Below, piece by piece: positions 22,785 to 34,510 of a DNA stretch of 64,000 nt. How positions within the stretch are numbered: position 1 is the first letter of the stretch; every line of letters begins with the position of its first letter. Source of the stretch: Cristatella mucedo (Eukaryota; Bryozoa; Phylactolaemata; Cristatellidae); contig WPIO01000020.1 in NCBI GenBank assembly GCA_009760855.2, positions 3,807,501 to 3,871,500 of the forward strand, written 5' to 3'. The notes beneath the pieces were generated by a model. The model was given only the letters and a program-made list of their open reading frames with translations. It was not told the origin of the DNA and did no database searches. The translations under genes were made by a program, and so were the position numbers.

Positions 22785-23197
22785 CTTATATAATGCAAGT
22801 CAATGCATATTGTGACAGAAGCCGAAAACGAGTTCCGTTCAAGACCGTCAGTGCAGTACATACGAGCTGAAGGTCCGATCGCCGAAAGATTTCACAATTT
22901 GATCTCTCGAGGACTGGCGAGGCGACCGGAAGCCGATGGGTGGATGGTTCGAGAGCGAGCATGAGGAACAAGAAGGCGGGATAGGTAGAGGCAGGTGCAA
23001 GCAAGTGCTGTGACCTGTAGGCCAGAGAGGATCTTGAAGAGACATCAGTGGAGTGATGTAGAAGCTACACCGTTGACAAAAGGCCAATCAAGCTGCTGAG
23101 TTTTGCACCAGTTACAGTCGATTAAGGGCACAAGCCACGAGTCAAGATTAATTGGAATTTTACTAATCCAGACTCGATGTTACAAACGCGTGAACTA
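22785..23197 (-). mobile_element. L2-like LINE fragment, diverged
   Basis: Minus strand starts AFVTSSLD, then VACALNRL and LVQNSAA, matching AFVTSRLDFCNSLLTGLPACAI.. and LVQNSAARL of LINE-A. Next comes PVNGV and FKILSGLQVTALAC, corresponding to LPVxxRIDFKVL and the following segment. Stops occur throughout. It meets the plus-strand LINE-B fragment head to head at about 23,200. Confidence 0.6.
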
Positions 23198-23202
23198 GTT
23201 TG

Positions 23203-23635
23203 ACTAGTTCTTATGCTGACCCACAAGGCCTGCCACGGCTTGGCTCCTTCATACCTAGCTGAACTGCTGCACCAGTTTCAGCATCCTCGTGCCCTAAGGC
23301 CCTCTTTGAACAATAAATTAGCTGTTCCATTCCAATGCTTTAAGACCGTTGGCAACAGCAGCTTTCGCTCTGCAGCCTGCCGACCACGGGATATCCTTTC
23401 CATCTGCCCCGAGCTGCTGCTACTTCCCCATGCTACTCACTACCTCAACTGCTCGCCCCGACCGAGTTGGGCTTCTTGCTTTCTCTCTGCTGCATGAGAG
23501 GAAGTCAGTTGGCTACCACTTATGTACCGAAAGCCGCTAAGACTTTGAGTGAGCTATAAAACATTCTCCTCCTCAAACACCCTAAAAAAACACTCACTTT
23601 GTCTTTGTGGCTTTGTGGAATTACAGATGGAGATA
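23203..23635 (+). mobile_element. LINE-B 3' fragment
   Basis: Begins with LMLTHKACHGLAPSYLAELL, then HQFQHPRALRPSLNNKLAVP and FKTVGNSSF, the same segment as the minus-strand copy at 12.65-13.14 kb. The 3' end is AGTGAGCTATAAAACATTCT and CTTTGTCTTTGTGGCTTTGTG-like sequence ending in TTACAG. The WNSLP segment is lost to indels. Confidence 0.75.
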
Positions 23636-23764
23636 TGTCGCATTACATTGCAGGCCCTGATTTTTGCAATGTTCCTAAGCTAAAAGTTTGCGGACGTGAC
23701 CGTGGAGGCATCATACTAATCCAATGACTAGTCGTTATGGCTTTACACACCCAGATTACTGGCA

Positions 23765-24890
23765 GACGTCAGTGGAGTGATGGTAGATCTTGAAGGAGGA
23801 GATCTTCCAACTTTAGGATGACACCAGGCTTACCCATAACTATAATGTTGGTCGTGTCACTGTTAAGCTCTAGAAAGCTTGTAGCCATCAAAGTGCGAAC
23901 GTCGTCGATGGGAAGGCTGCAAGGGAGGTTAGTGAGTCTGATACTGAGAGCAAGGCATAGACTGGTCAAAGGATAGGCAGAAGAGTCGAAGGATAGGTTG
24001 AGCTGAGTTTCTTTGACGTTAAAATTAAAGCCAACACTGTGTTTGGAGATGAGATACTTCAAACTCGAAGGCCTACCTGCTGACCAGCAGCCATTTACAT
24101 ATACACTCCCACATATCTCATTGAGGTAGGGCGGCGCCCAGTTTAACACTGTGCCAGTGATAATAAGGTGTTTCGCGAGGCGCTCTAAAAGAAAATGCAT
24201 CAGATGATGGTGAGAGATCTAAAAAGAACTAGCATAGAAGCTAGTCGTATCAACATCGTTCAGAAGGTGGTTGTAAACCCAAAGCAGAGCAGTTTCTTTG
24301 GAATGATTTACTTTGAATCTCTAATGGAACTTCCTAGAAAGATCTGACGGACATACGTAATCGTTTGGCTGCTGGGCCATCGCTCTCTCAACTGTCTTGG
24401 ATAAGAATGGGGGAAGCGAGACTGGATCAAAGTTACTCAGGTCCTCATAAGTCTAGGATCGGGTTTTCAAAGAGTGGCCCAAAGGCAGCTGTTCTCAGAG
24501 GGGAGGCACTTTGCTGGAAACTAGTGATGTATTTACAGTTCTTGTTATGGAGGCCTGCAACAGGTCTACGGGTCTCACCAGGAAAACTGATGTAGCATTG
24601 CCGAGAAAACCTGAGTGGTCTTCTTAGCCTGTGAGGTAAATGTAGCCTTAAGTTCCAGTGAGTGTCGTGAAGGAGGAGTGAGGAGAACTGCATGAACGAA
24701 CCCATTTGTGTGGGGCTCCAATTCGGCACAAATGGCAGTGACTAGATAGAGTTTCTCAACCGTTGCATCTCTTACCTATGAAGAATTTGGAGAAACGCTC
24801 CAGCTAAGCTACCGTCGGGATCTCTGGGAAGCTCTGTTTGCCAGCGGTTGAGAATGTGGTCGATCTAGGACATTAAGATTTTTGGGTTAT
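23765..24890 (-). mobile_element. LINE-A-like RT fragment, decayed
   Basis: Minus strand from 24.9 kb downward: DLSNFDPVSLPPFLSKTVER, then FKVNHSKETALLWVYNHLL, LLERLAKHLIITGTVLNW, ISKHSVGFNFNVKETQLNL and VMGKPGVILKLEDLLLQ. Order and wording match NYRPVSLLPFLSKTLERV, HSTESALLRVYNDLL, LLERLSSRLGITGTALQW, IAKHNLGFHFYADDTQLYL and VMGKPSVVQKLERLTL of the 41.3-kb LINE-A copy. The catalytic YADD position reads NVKE, so the enzyme is dead. The GVPQGS segment is deleted. Confidence 0.8.
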
Positions 24891-24894
24891 TGAT

Positions 24895-25330
24895 TTTCGA
24901 GTCGGCTATTACTTACTCTATACAATTTGTACTTAGCCTTCACTGAAATGGATCCGTGCGACCGGCAATGATCCTCAAATGCCGAGCTGGGCTCCGCGAG
25001 CCATGGCTTTTTGGTAAAACCTGTTCACGCCTGCGTTAGGTATTCATTGCTCTATTTATAGAAGTTGGCCTTTTGGAAGGGGATCGAAGCTCAACAGGCT
25101 GAGAAAGCTTGAAGGTAGAGCTGTAACAATTGTAGTTCAGCAGCTGCTGCAGTAGCAAAGTGCTTTGGCAATTGTAGCTAGCGAAGTGCCACCACTAATT
25201 TGATGAAACAACGCACCCTTTTTTGGACCCTTTTTTGACCTCTACCTTTCTCGGTGGAGCCACCACAGGGCACATGGAAGCCGTGAGGCATTTCTTCTAA
25301 CTTATGACATGCAACTGAGTTCTTGAAGTT
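24895..25330. other. No recognisable gene or repeat
   Basis: Unassigned sequence between two LINE fragments. Confidence 0.5.
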
Positions 25331-25331
25331 T

Positions 25332-25501
25332 GCATGCTCACCCTGTGCATGTCGCCCCTAACCATGTTATTCATTTTGTTTGCTTATCAAGCACGATATT
25401 ACTCACCATTCAATTGCATTTCCCTTTGCAGCAAATGTAAAGCGCATAGAGAGAGAGATTGAGTTCTCCGAGGGCGCTTTATCAAGTGCATTATTATTAT
25501 T
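25332..25501 (+). mobile_element. LINE-A 3'UTR and tail, 5'-truncated
   Basis: TGCATGCTCACCCTGTGCAT, then CCTAACCATGTTATTCATTTTG and ACTCACCATTCAATTGCATT, closely matching the 3'UTR at 47.8 kb. It ends in the stem-loop (AGAGAGAGATTGAGTTCTCC, then GAGGGCGCTTTATCAAGTGC) and ATTATTATT. Among the youngest-looking tails. Confidence 0.92.
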
Positions 25502-25927
25502 GGAATACCAAGTCAAGGGATCATCCAGGGCTAGGCTTCCTTGTACCTATCTAAGCCAAGGTGGTTCTTGGCTGACGTATGCAGTTTTGTTGGAACCTTT
25601 CAAGACCTCAGATCAGCATCTGCGTTCTCAATAGATGGCTCAAACTCCTTGGCTTATTGCCGTTTCGAGGCTTTGCATATCGAGTCAGCTTCATTTAAGT
25701 GCTTCCCTACCCAGCAGGTTGTACCTGCTGGCAATGAGCTTAGCCAATGCCTGCTGGAGTTTTATTTTACAGGTATTCGATCATGAGGCAATGTATTAGT
25801 GTTTAAACAGCTATATAGTGCCAAGCCTCCTACAAGCAAATGTTGCTTTGGTGAAACAATCAAATATTGAGCGACAACTGTCGGCTAGCTTGTGGACAGT
25901 TTAAAACAACCGGAATCACCAACTATG

Positions 25928-26080
25928 TAATAATTAATAATACACTTGATAAAGCCCTCCCAGAGAACTCAATCTCTTTCTAGGTGCCGTCTGCGTTTGC
26001 TGCAAACGAAACACGATCGAATGGTGAGTATGCTTAATCATATCATGCTTGATAAACAGCAAGAATAACACGATTAATCC
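25928..26080 (-). mobile_element. LINE-A 3' end stub
   Basis: Minus strand: ATGATTAAGCATACTCACCA, then TTCGTTTGCAGCAAACGC, AAGAGATTGAGTTCTCTGGG and AGGGCTTTATCAAGTGTATT. Matches the last ~130 nt of LINE-A. Confidence 0.82.
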
Positions 26081-26104
26081 GACAGGCTGCTTGTCATTGA
26101 CGAC

Positions 26105-26195
26105 CGGCTGGCATAATAAATAAATAATAATACACTTGATAAAGCACCCTCAGAGAACTCAATCTCTTTCCAGGGGCTTTAAATTTGCTAGTAAT
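26105..26195 (-). mobile_element. LINE-A 3' tail stub
   Basis: Minus strand: TAAAGCCCCTGGAAAGAGAT, then TGAGTTCTCTGAGGGTGCTT and TATCAAGTGTATTATTATTT. A second tail only about 30 bp from the previous one and in the same orientation. Confidence 0.8.
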
Positions 26196-26199
26196 CCCA

Positions 26200-28390
26200 T
26201 TGCTACAATGTTTCCCGAGCATTTGATCTGCCAAGTGGCATGGATAAAAAGATACTCGCGCCCCAACACAATCCTGTTTAGTTAGGCACCCAGTCACTCA
26301 GCATGTTGCTCCAATAGTGACATGAAGAGAGCAGCATTTGGTTTGCCCGAGTAAACAGCTCACAGTAATAGCTAGCACCTCCGATGGATCTTTTGCAGTC
26401 TCATCGGTGGACAACGAGAACGGTGGCTTCAGCTTACCCTAATTTTTTCATGGCTAACCAAAGTCATAGCTAAGACCTTCACATGCCCACTCGACTGGCA
26501 AGTGACGCAGTCTGGCAAGGACTGGGCACTCTTTTGTTTCGGCACGGCAAGTCAGTTGCTCACGATTACCTGTAAAAAGCATCTTGTTAATTCTTGCTAA
26601 GTAAAATAGTCAGCCTGGACCAGCTACCGATGTAGCGATCTTGCAGCGCTATTTCAATTTGTTTTTGGTCAACTTGCTAGTCTGCTAGACATGTTGCCTA
26701 TGCAGATTACGAAAATTAAAGTTTTGATCGTCGCAATGAGAACTTTTTAAATTAGTGAAAGCATCCGAAATGCTTTCTGTGAAAGCATCCAAATTGGGTG
26801 CTTTAATCGATATATTTCATCTCAAGGCTAGCAATAGAGACCGTGCTTATTTAATTTAATTCTTGACAGCTCACTAAATAAGCCATCTTACAGATCCTCA
26901 TGTTGGGCTAAACAAAATTAAGTGATGGCGTAAAATCCTCGAACTTTCTGCTGTGCTCCAACGTAACTATGAAAGTGTAAGCAAAAGCTGTGCAGCTGAT
27001 CTTTGGCTATTGCTGTTCACCGTTGGGTTGTTCTGGTTGTCAGTTGTGCGCTGGGGCACTCTCATCTCATCTGATGAGCGTCCGGCTGCTGGCTATTCCC
27101 CATCTGCTGCTTTAAAGTTTGGCCAATAGCATCACCATTTTTGTATAATTCACCAATGAGCATTCTAGATATGCCAGAATCATCTGCGATTGCAGCTAAT
27201 GCCGTGCAATACAAATGGAATGCAAATGCAATGGCAGTGTACTCTGAGCAGCTATACGGCCAGGGTGGCTCATCGTCTGAGGCACGACCAATTGCGACAT
27301 CTAGCCGAGGATAGAGTGAGAGATAAGAAGGCTCCACTGTGGTTCTAATACCTCTGCGAAGAAACAGCCAGTCCGTGCGAGTATCCATCCGTAAAATCCG
27401 ATGAGTGCCTATCGAGGTTCCGAGAATCTCATCAGCTCATCTAATTGTCACGAAGTGCTATGTAAATTGAATGGCAAGAGGGCAGCAAACTGAGAGGAAT
27501 AGTGCACTCGATAGTTTTGATTACTCGCAATAGACATTTGTAAGCCACCATGAACCCATTTAGCTTTCATTCCAAGTTACAAACCGCAAACCGGCACCAA
27601 TCGACCGACTGCTCTTGACACGCTGCTCTACACTGACCGAGTACAGAGCAGCAATCGACTCTTTCCGGTGCCTTGGAGGGTGACCTCAAGACGACACGTG
27701 TCTCTGGCCAAGTATTATGAGCAGCCATCCTCTGGAGTCGTGTGCAGCTGATCTCCAGCATGTTGGCGAGGGTTGGCGAGGGCGGGCGTGCAGGGCCGCT
27801 GCAACCAAGTCAGTTGACAGCATGCAGTTGAAAGGCGGCTCAGAATTGGCCAAGGCTCAACGACGGCCACGTGGCCGTTGTTATAGGTGGTCGGACCGCA
27901 ATCGGTCGCTTTCGCACTCCTTGTGACAGACAGAGCCTGCCGTTCCGGGTGCCGCTGTCTGCATGCACGTCCTCCCTCTCTTCATAGCATGCTCGATTGG
28001 CTGACCGACCTGCTCCCCCTCCCTCCTCCGGAGCTGGACTGATGCAACGGCCACGCAAGGCAAACCCTAGAGATCTGTGAGTGATTTCAGCCTGGCTCGG
28101 ATTAGTGGCAGCTTAAAACCTTAGTGCTTGGTCGTGCCTCTGCTGCTGCCACGGCTGCCACGGCTGCTGCTGGTGGCAGTGGATGACAGACAGCCGAAGA
28201 GTTATATTCAGGTAGCTGGCTAGGTCGGCTGCTGCTTGCCAAGGAGTTGAGCAATCCTCTCGCCTGCCACAGATCAATACCGTTATCAGCTACAGCTCGG
28301 CCACACCTATTGAGTAATGATATCATTAGGGAGGGCGGTATCTGGCTCGATTAAAATGGCAGGTCGGCTAGCATGGCCGGATCAATTTAC
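26200..28390. other. No recognisable gene or repeat
   Basis: About 2.2 kb. AT-rich around 26.6-27.0 kb and GC-rich around 27.7-28.1 kb. A TGGCGAGGG duplication lies near 27,763-27,782. No exon, RNA gene or transposon was recognised. Confidence 0.45.
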
Positions 28391-28394
28391 AATT

Positions 28395-28890
28395 GCACCA
28401 GTTTGTGCCTTCCATTTTTCTTGCTCCCAATTGCTACATTACACCTCCGTCTCACCGACCTGCACTGGCTTCCCATGAAGCAGTGCTTCCACTTCCAGGT
28501 TTCTTTGCTCGAGGCTCTTCAAGGCTCTTCTGACTCAAGTCATTTAGCTGTGCCTCTTGCCAACTACAAATCCTGTGAAGATCGTGCCTCAAGTACTCAA
28601 GTACTCCCAAAAACCTGGAACTCACTCCTGACCCGACGTCACGCATCCCTGACTGACTTCACGAAATTTAAAAAGTAGCTGAAAACAAATGCACTCCTCA
28701 CAACTTTTGCCGGGTCCGTGAGATCTGTTCTTTGCGTGGTAATGTGTGCTGATACTGTGGATGTTATCACTAACCAACACTTAGGTTTGCATCCTATATA
28801 AATTCGTAGAAAGAGATTCAGTTCTCTTAGGGTGCTATACCAACATCCTACTTACTGCTATTCTTCTTCTTATTATTATTATTATTATTC
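28395..28890 (+). mobile_element. LINE-A-like 3' fragment, old
   Basis: RLTDLHWLPMKQCFHFQV corresponds to LADLHWLPVKQRIDFKV. Next come NYKSCEDRASSTQVLPKTWN with NSLLTRRHASLTDFTKFKK, corresponding to NLKSFGDRAFSSYAPKAWNSLP..LTTFKKNL. The 3' end is TAGAAAGAGATTCAGTTCTC then TTAGGGTGCTATAC and a (TTA)n run at 28,868-28,890. Old, with a ~100 bp internal loss. Confidence 0.8.
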
Positions 28891-28894
28891 CCCG

Positions 28895-30105
28895 GGCTCC
28901 TCCTTGTTCTTCCTTCAGGAAACTCAGGGGACTCTAAATTCGGCTGTTTTGAAATGCAGCATAGAGGCTTTATTCGTGCTTCTGTTCTTTGTCGAGGGAA
29001 AGCTCAGTTGACAAGAGTTATGTGAGCCTGGATGATAGCTTGGTCTTATTTATTGGATTGTAATGAAATTCAAATTATTTTTAGCCAGGTGCTTCCAAAA
29101 ACTGTGAGTTATTCATATATGCTGTTGCTGTGCATCACATGCAACATTTTTTGCAGCAGGAAGTGTGACCTGTTGGTAGAGGCCAGTATACACGACGAAA
29201 AACCTGTACGAATGATTGTTCCAATGCCAGCCATAGGATGCACATGTTCCAATGCCAGCCATAGGATGCACACAGACTCGGTCAAAGGTGACTCTCAAGT
29301 CTCGTTTTTGCCGTGGCCTTAGATGCTCTTCCGACTGCGCTGCTGCCAGAAAGGTAGCTTGCTGTAGTAGCAGAGGCCGACGAAGAAATACTCAATGCTT
29401 CAAAAGCCAGCGACCGGAAGCCTGGAAAGGAGGGCCGGGTCGGTCTCGGATGCCGACAGTTTCGAGTAGCCTGCATACGGGCCTTCGATAAAGTGGGTGC
29501 GAATGCAGCTGGAAGAAAGCGACGGCAATTATGGTGGCAAACAGCTCCCAAAGATTTGGCAGTCAGGCATGCTGGCAATTTACAATCGGACAGCTCGGGA
29601 AATCGAGGCACTTCGCTGGCTTGGGAGGGGGATTAGGGTTTGCCCTCTCCTCCAGCTCACGTGCCGGAGTCGAGCTGCCGATGCCAGTACACTGCTCAGG
29701 GTTCGCAATGGCCGCCTGGCCTGCTGGAGCCGCTGCTGGCACCTGCTCCAGCAGGCTTGGCAGCCACAGGCTTAGCCGAGGCGAAGTCCTCAGGATGACA
29801 GAGGTCGACTGCGACTGAGCTCTTCCTCGGAGACACTCTGGTTGCCGGGCTGCCGTCGCCACCAGTTTTAGCGTTAGCATCTAGCATCTATTTCCGACAA
29901 GCCTGGTGGCAATGTCAGCAAGGGCATTTCGTAATCAGCACATCGACGGTCTCGCGCCAATGCAGTAGATCAGCTTGCATTGCTTATTCACTCTTATTCC
30001 TCTTCCCTCAATCCCCTTCACCAGGCCAGTCGAGTTTTGCCACTGATCTCGGCCACTCGACAGCATCAGCAGCCCCGAACCCCCAAAATGCTGTCTGCTT
30101 CCAGC
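28895..30105. other. Unassigned, with an exact 28-bp tandem duplication
   Basis: The 28-bp unit starting TGTTCCAATGCCAGCC at 29,217-29,244 is repeated exactly at 29,245-29,272. The GC-rich block at 29.3-29.9 kb has overlapping frames of 90-109 codons on both strands without domain motifs. Confidence 0.5.
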
Positions 30106-30109
30106 AACC

Positions 30110-31035
30110 GTCTAGCTCGACCTGGCATCCGGTCTGTCCTGTTTGATACTATTGATCATCAAGACTTTCTCGAGAACCTGCCATCTTGCCTGTGCATCGC
30201 TAGCACTGCAAAAAAACTTTTACGGTCCTACCTTAGTGGGAGATTGCAGAACACCGATGTAGCACGATGGGCAGCAGTCATCCGAGGAACCTCTAAAGAA
30301 GGGATTGAAACCTGCAATCTTTGTTCGGTTAACTTCTTTTCACAATTTATTTTCACTTTCGTGCTGATGTAATCGTAAAGCAACATTTAGACTTTTATTT
30401 CTATGCCGATGGCATAGCTGTACCTTTGCTTTAATTCCTTCCTGGTTTCCAGCATGTCGAACTCTCCCAGCTCTCTTGCCGAAAGTTTTGGGGACATTTG
30501 CACTTAAATGGCTACAAACTTTCTCAATTTGATTGACGATGAAACCACATTATTAGCTATGGACAGAACTAGGAAAACCTAACCCTCAAAACGGGATAGG
30601 CCAGGATATCCCCTGTAGCATCTGCACTAAATGTGAGTGACCTGTTTCAAAGTGACCTTTCACTAGACGACCACATAAGCTCCACAGTCAAGTCAGTTGT
30701 GACACCCTGTCTTGACTCTTGCAACCCAGATTTTGAAGGTCTTCCTGCCTGTGCAATAAGAGTCTTACATTTGGTGCACGACTCTGCAGCCAGGCTTGTC
30801 TGTCGTGAACGTCGAATTTGCTACATTGCACTGCTTCTCACCAACCTGCACTGGCTCCCCATCAAGCTGCATAGCCACTTTAAGATTGTGTCACTCACCT
30901 TATGGTCCCTCCATTCTCTTGTTCCAGCCTACCTGTGAGAACTACTCCCCAATTTGGTTGGGCATTCTACCACCCACTCTTCTGACTCAATTCGTTTAGC
31001 TGTGCCCTTAGCCAACCTCAAATCCTTTGCGAGAT
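30110..31035 (+). mobile_element. LINE-A-like RT fragment, 3' truncated
   Basis: LFDTIDHQDFLENLPSCLCI corresponds to AFDTIDHKVLLERLSSRLGI, and LLRSYLSGRLQNTDV to WFRSYLSGRIQSTDV. The active-site region reads FYFYADG in place of FHFYADD, so the second catalytic aspartate is lost. Then LFQSDLSLDDHISSTVKSVV, LHLVHDSAARLVCRERRICY and TNLHWLPIKLHSHFKI. It stops near a GDRAFSS-equivalent position with no tail, so its 3' end was lost after insertion. Confidence 0.82.
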
Positions 31036-31039
31036 AACC

Positions 31040-33635
31040 ACCGTTATACCATGAAGAATTATTGTGGCCTCTCAAGTCTGCTAATCTTGCACAATACAGC
31101 TTTGCTTAGCCGTTGGCAATCGTGTTTAAGTGTCGGGCACTGTAGCAGTTGAGGCTTCGTGACAGACAAGCAGAGCACCTGCAGAACCTTGCCCCCAGAT
31201 GTTAGCAGTGCCCCAACTGACCGACAGCTTACGAAAATGGTCGGCCTAGATTTTTTCTAGATCTTCACCGGTTCTTGGCCCTGGTTTTTGCAGTCAGCAA
31301 CGGTGACAATCAATGCTACGTTGGACATTTGAGTAGACTGGCTCTTTAACCATCCGGCATTGGACTGGTCTAAAACCAAAACCTCGGGACTCCTCATTTC
31401 ACGGTGAGCCGGCTGGCAGGACTTGCTGTCAGCTTATGGGACCACGAGCTGACCACGAGGAGACTTCGTGCGAGAGACTTGCAGCAACACTTGCAGCTTC
31501 TTCTGGGCAGGCCTCTACTTACTAATGAATGCATTGCTTGGACCAGACAGTGGCATCCTTTGTTGAGGAGGCTGCTGCCATTATTAGCAGCTATCATTTG
31601 CTAAAGAACAAGGCTCGAGATGCTGTTTTTGCTGATAATTCTTGGCTAGACAGACCGATATTGAGGCCAGGCTCAGTGCAGGCCCCGAGCCTCGAGAGGC
31701 TCCGGGTAGCTCTCTCAGGCTGATCAGAACCTCATCAAGACCAGCAGTACATACAGCAGACTGTGATGATCCCATTGATTGTCGATCGTCCAGCTCGACA
31801 TTTCTGATGGTGTATGGATTATTGCTGCTGATGTCCCTCAGTTTGGACTTGCCTAAATCAGTCTGGGTCAACGGCTGCATCTTCGGTTTGATGGCGGCAC
31901 AGTCCACTCACTGCCTTCCTCCTAGCAAATCATGTTTCGTGTTTGTTCAAGGCATTGGCATTCTGGGGTGCCCTTGCAAGTCCACTGCCAGCAGCTGCAG
32001 CCATGACAGCCGAACCCTAGATGCCAGCCGAACTGCAGCCAAGACAATGCTAAATCGACAAGGACATTCTGCAGTGGCATTCGGATGCCCCTTTAGATCT
32101 AGGAACTTGGAGGACAGCTTGTATATTAACCCTTCAAAATGCAGCCCATAGCAGCTGATTGCTCCTTAAGTGCTAGCGCTGGCTTCGAGGCATCTGATAT
32201 CTAGGTGACACCTTCGAGAGCCATTGGTATGCTATATGCAATGTCATCCATCTTGGGCATTTCCTTCCTCCAAAATGACAGTTGCAGACCATCATTGAAT
32301 CGAAAGCCTGTTCGCTGCTGTCAAGAGTTATGTATTTTCAATGCCGTTAGTGATTCATCGCTATCTTTGGTGCTACAAATCTGGTTGTACTTACAGCTAT
32401 ACTTCAGCCAACATATCGCCAGGAATGACAGCCGTCGGCGCACTTGTTGGCTAATTGTGCCGGAAAACTTTGTGGGCATCGTCTGCACATCTAATTGTGT
32501 TGCTAGAGAAGCTCCAATCACCCAATTTTGGGAATGGTTGGCTGTCATTCACCAAGGCGATTGCAAGCGTCAATACTTCACTAGCCTGCAGCAAACTTCA
32601 CTCGAGGTGGCTCACGCGAGGTGTCTGGGCCAAGGGAGCTGGGATGTTTCGACAAGCTCCGAGAACTAATCAAGATTGACAGGGTGACAGTCATTGACAA
32701 GGCCCGAGTCTCACTTGCTAAACATTGTCATCGATCTTTGTCATTACCCATGCTTCCTTGCGGGTGCAAAACGGATGGTACTCGAATGAGCCGACAAAAC
32801 CGATGAGAGATTCGTCCATGCTTTTGCTAGTGGGTTGAACTAGACAAAGCTCTGCCATTGTTACGACTGGTTAGAAGTACCTTGGTTTGGGCATAGGCAA
32901 TGTGAGGTTCAAGCCAGCGAATATAAAATGCAAACCTTATCGTCTGTCGAATGTAGAACTCAGTGGTGTCATCCAGATGCCAAATCCAGGTGGTATCAGC
33001 AGGAGTTCTGTGAGAATGCACTGAACAGTGATCGTTAGAAGGTCGCTCAATCGGCTCAAGTGACCAACCAGGCTGCACTCAACACCCATTGTGAACGAGA
33101 TGATGCAGCTTGCTGCAACTCGCTGTTGCAAACAGTCGTTTTACATTGCCAGAAATATATTCCCAGAGTTTGCTAGCCGAGATGGCAGTGACTCATTAGC
33201 TCATTAGGTGAAGCACTGCACAAGCTCTGCAAGCTACCCAGCCTAGTTTAGCATCTACCAGAGCTTACCGAATTTGCACCGACATTATATTAAGGCATGT
33301 ACAAAGATAGACTAGTATGTCCATTTAGCGAGCATCGGAATGCACGTGCGAGCAGAGGCAGAGGAGTTTCCTTAGCCTCGCGCCCTTGCTGCACTACTGC
33401 ATGAATGGCAGGGGCTCCAGCATGGCTCCGAGAACATCGAGGGGAAATTGAAAAACTAAGACAACTCTGCTGACAACTGTGGCACAAGTTAATCGAGCAT
33501 CGCTGCATGTGCTTATGTCAAGCACTCCAAAACTCTATACCCTAGTGCAGTAATGCAGCAGCAAATGCCTGGAGCAACAACGGTTTACCCTGCACTCTGC
33601 CAGCTGGCTTTCGAGTTGGCTTTTGTATACATAAG
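31040..33635. other. No recognisable gene; two longish chance-like frames
   Basis: About 2.6 kb. Plus-strand frames at 31,642-32,151 (169 codons) and 32,205-32,669 (154 codons) are the longest non-repeat frames here. They have Ser/Cys/Arg-rich translations, no domain motif and competing frames on the other strand. I cannot assign a function and lean to chance or very old repeat. Confidence 0.4.
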
Positions 33636-33637
33636 CA

Positions 33638-34330
33638 TTAATAATAATAAGAATGCACTTGATAAAGCGCCCTCGGAGAACTTAATCTCTTTCTAGGTGC
33701 TTCACATTTGCCGCAAAAGGAAGCACGATTGAATGGTGAGTAAAATCATGCTTGAAAAACAAACGAAATGAATAATATGGTTAGGGTGACATGCACAGGG
33801 TCAGCATGCAAATGTGGTTAGTGGCAGCATGCACAGTGTCAGCACGCATAAGCACATCAAGGACGAATCACAGGGACCCACTAAGTGCTGTCCTAAATAG
33901 GTGTGTTTTTAAGTTCTTTTTAAATGTCAAGTCAGGGGATGTTCTGACGAAGTCGGGAGTGAGGTCCAGGCTTTGGGAGCATACGAACTAAATGCACGGT
34001 CTCCAGACGATTTGAGATTTGTAGGAGGTATTGGTAAACTGTTGGATTCCGAAAAGCGAGTGGTACGATGCTTGGTCTGGTGGGGAAGTAGATCTGAGAG
34101 ATATGCTGGAGCCAAATAATGGAGTGACCTAAAAGTGAGCAACAAAACCTTGAAGTCAATCTGTTGCTTGACTGGTAGCCAATGCAGGTCGGCAAGAAGT
34201 GTTGTGATGTGGCAACTTCGAGGCTCACGACAGACAAGCCTAGCTGCAGAGTTTTGAACCATCTGTAATCGCCTGATTGCACATGCCGGTAGGCCAGCAA
34301 GCAGTGAGTTGCAGAAGTCAAGATGGGATT
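33638..34330 (-). mobile_element. LINE-A copy, 3' segment of an inverted insertion
   Basis: Minus strand: SHLDFCNSLLAGLPACAIRR, QMVQNSAARLVCREPRSCHI, LLADLHWLPVKQQIDFKVLL, LAPAYLSDLLPHQTKHRTTR, GDRAFSSYAPKAWTSLP. This gives one of the longer uninterrupted C-terminal frames (33,927-34,346). The 3'UTR and stem-loop end in an ATT-rich tail at 33,640-33,655. The outer stem here is GCACC/GGCGC, with an A.C mismatch. A plus-strand piece of the preceding LINE segment lies at 34,511-34,706. Confidence 0.9.
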
Positions 34331-34344
34331 TACTGCCCAAATAC

Positions 34345-34480
34345 ATATATATATATATGTGTGTGATTCATTTGTTTAGCGCCCTCAGAAAACCTAATAT
34401 CTATTCAGGTGCTTCACATATGCACCGGGGCTTGAGCCCACGACCTCAGCCAGACATTGGTCGGGCGAGCACCTTACACG
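34345..34480 (-). mobile_element. SINE-A between two inverted LINE-A segments
   Basis: Minus strand: GGTGCTCGCCCGACCAATGT, GGCTGAGGTCGTGGGCTCAA, GCCCCGGTGCATATGTGAAG, then the tail ATTAGGTTTTCTGAGGGCGC and AAACAAATGAAT, ending in (CA)/(TA) repeats at about 34,340-34,367. The 5'-most A-box portion is truncated. It sits at the switch point between minus and plus LINE-A pieces. Confidence 0.82.
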
Positions 34481-34510
34481 AACTGGACAGACGGCTCACA
34501 CAAGTTGAAT

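Noticed and set aside
31642-32151. 169-codon plus-strand frame
   Set aside because: No recognised family or motif, Ser/Arg/Cys-rich; most likely chance.
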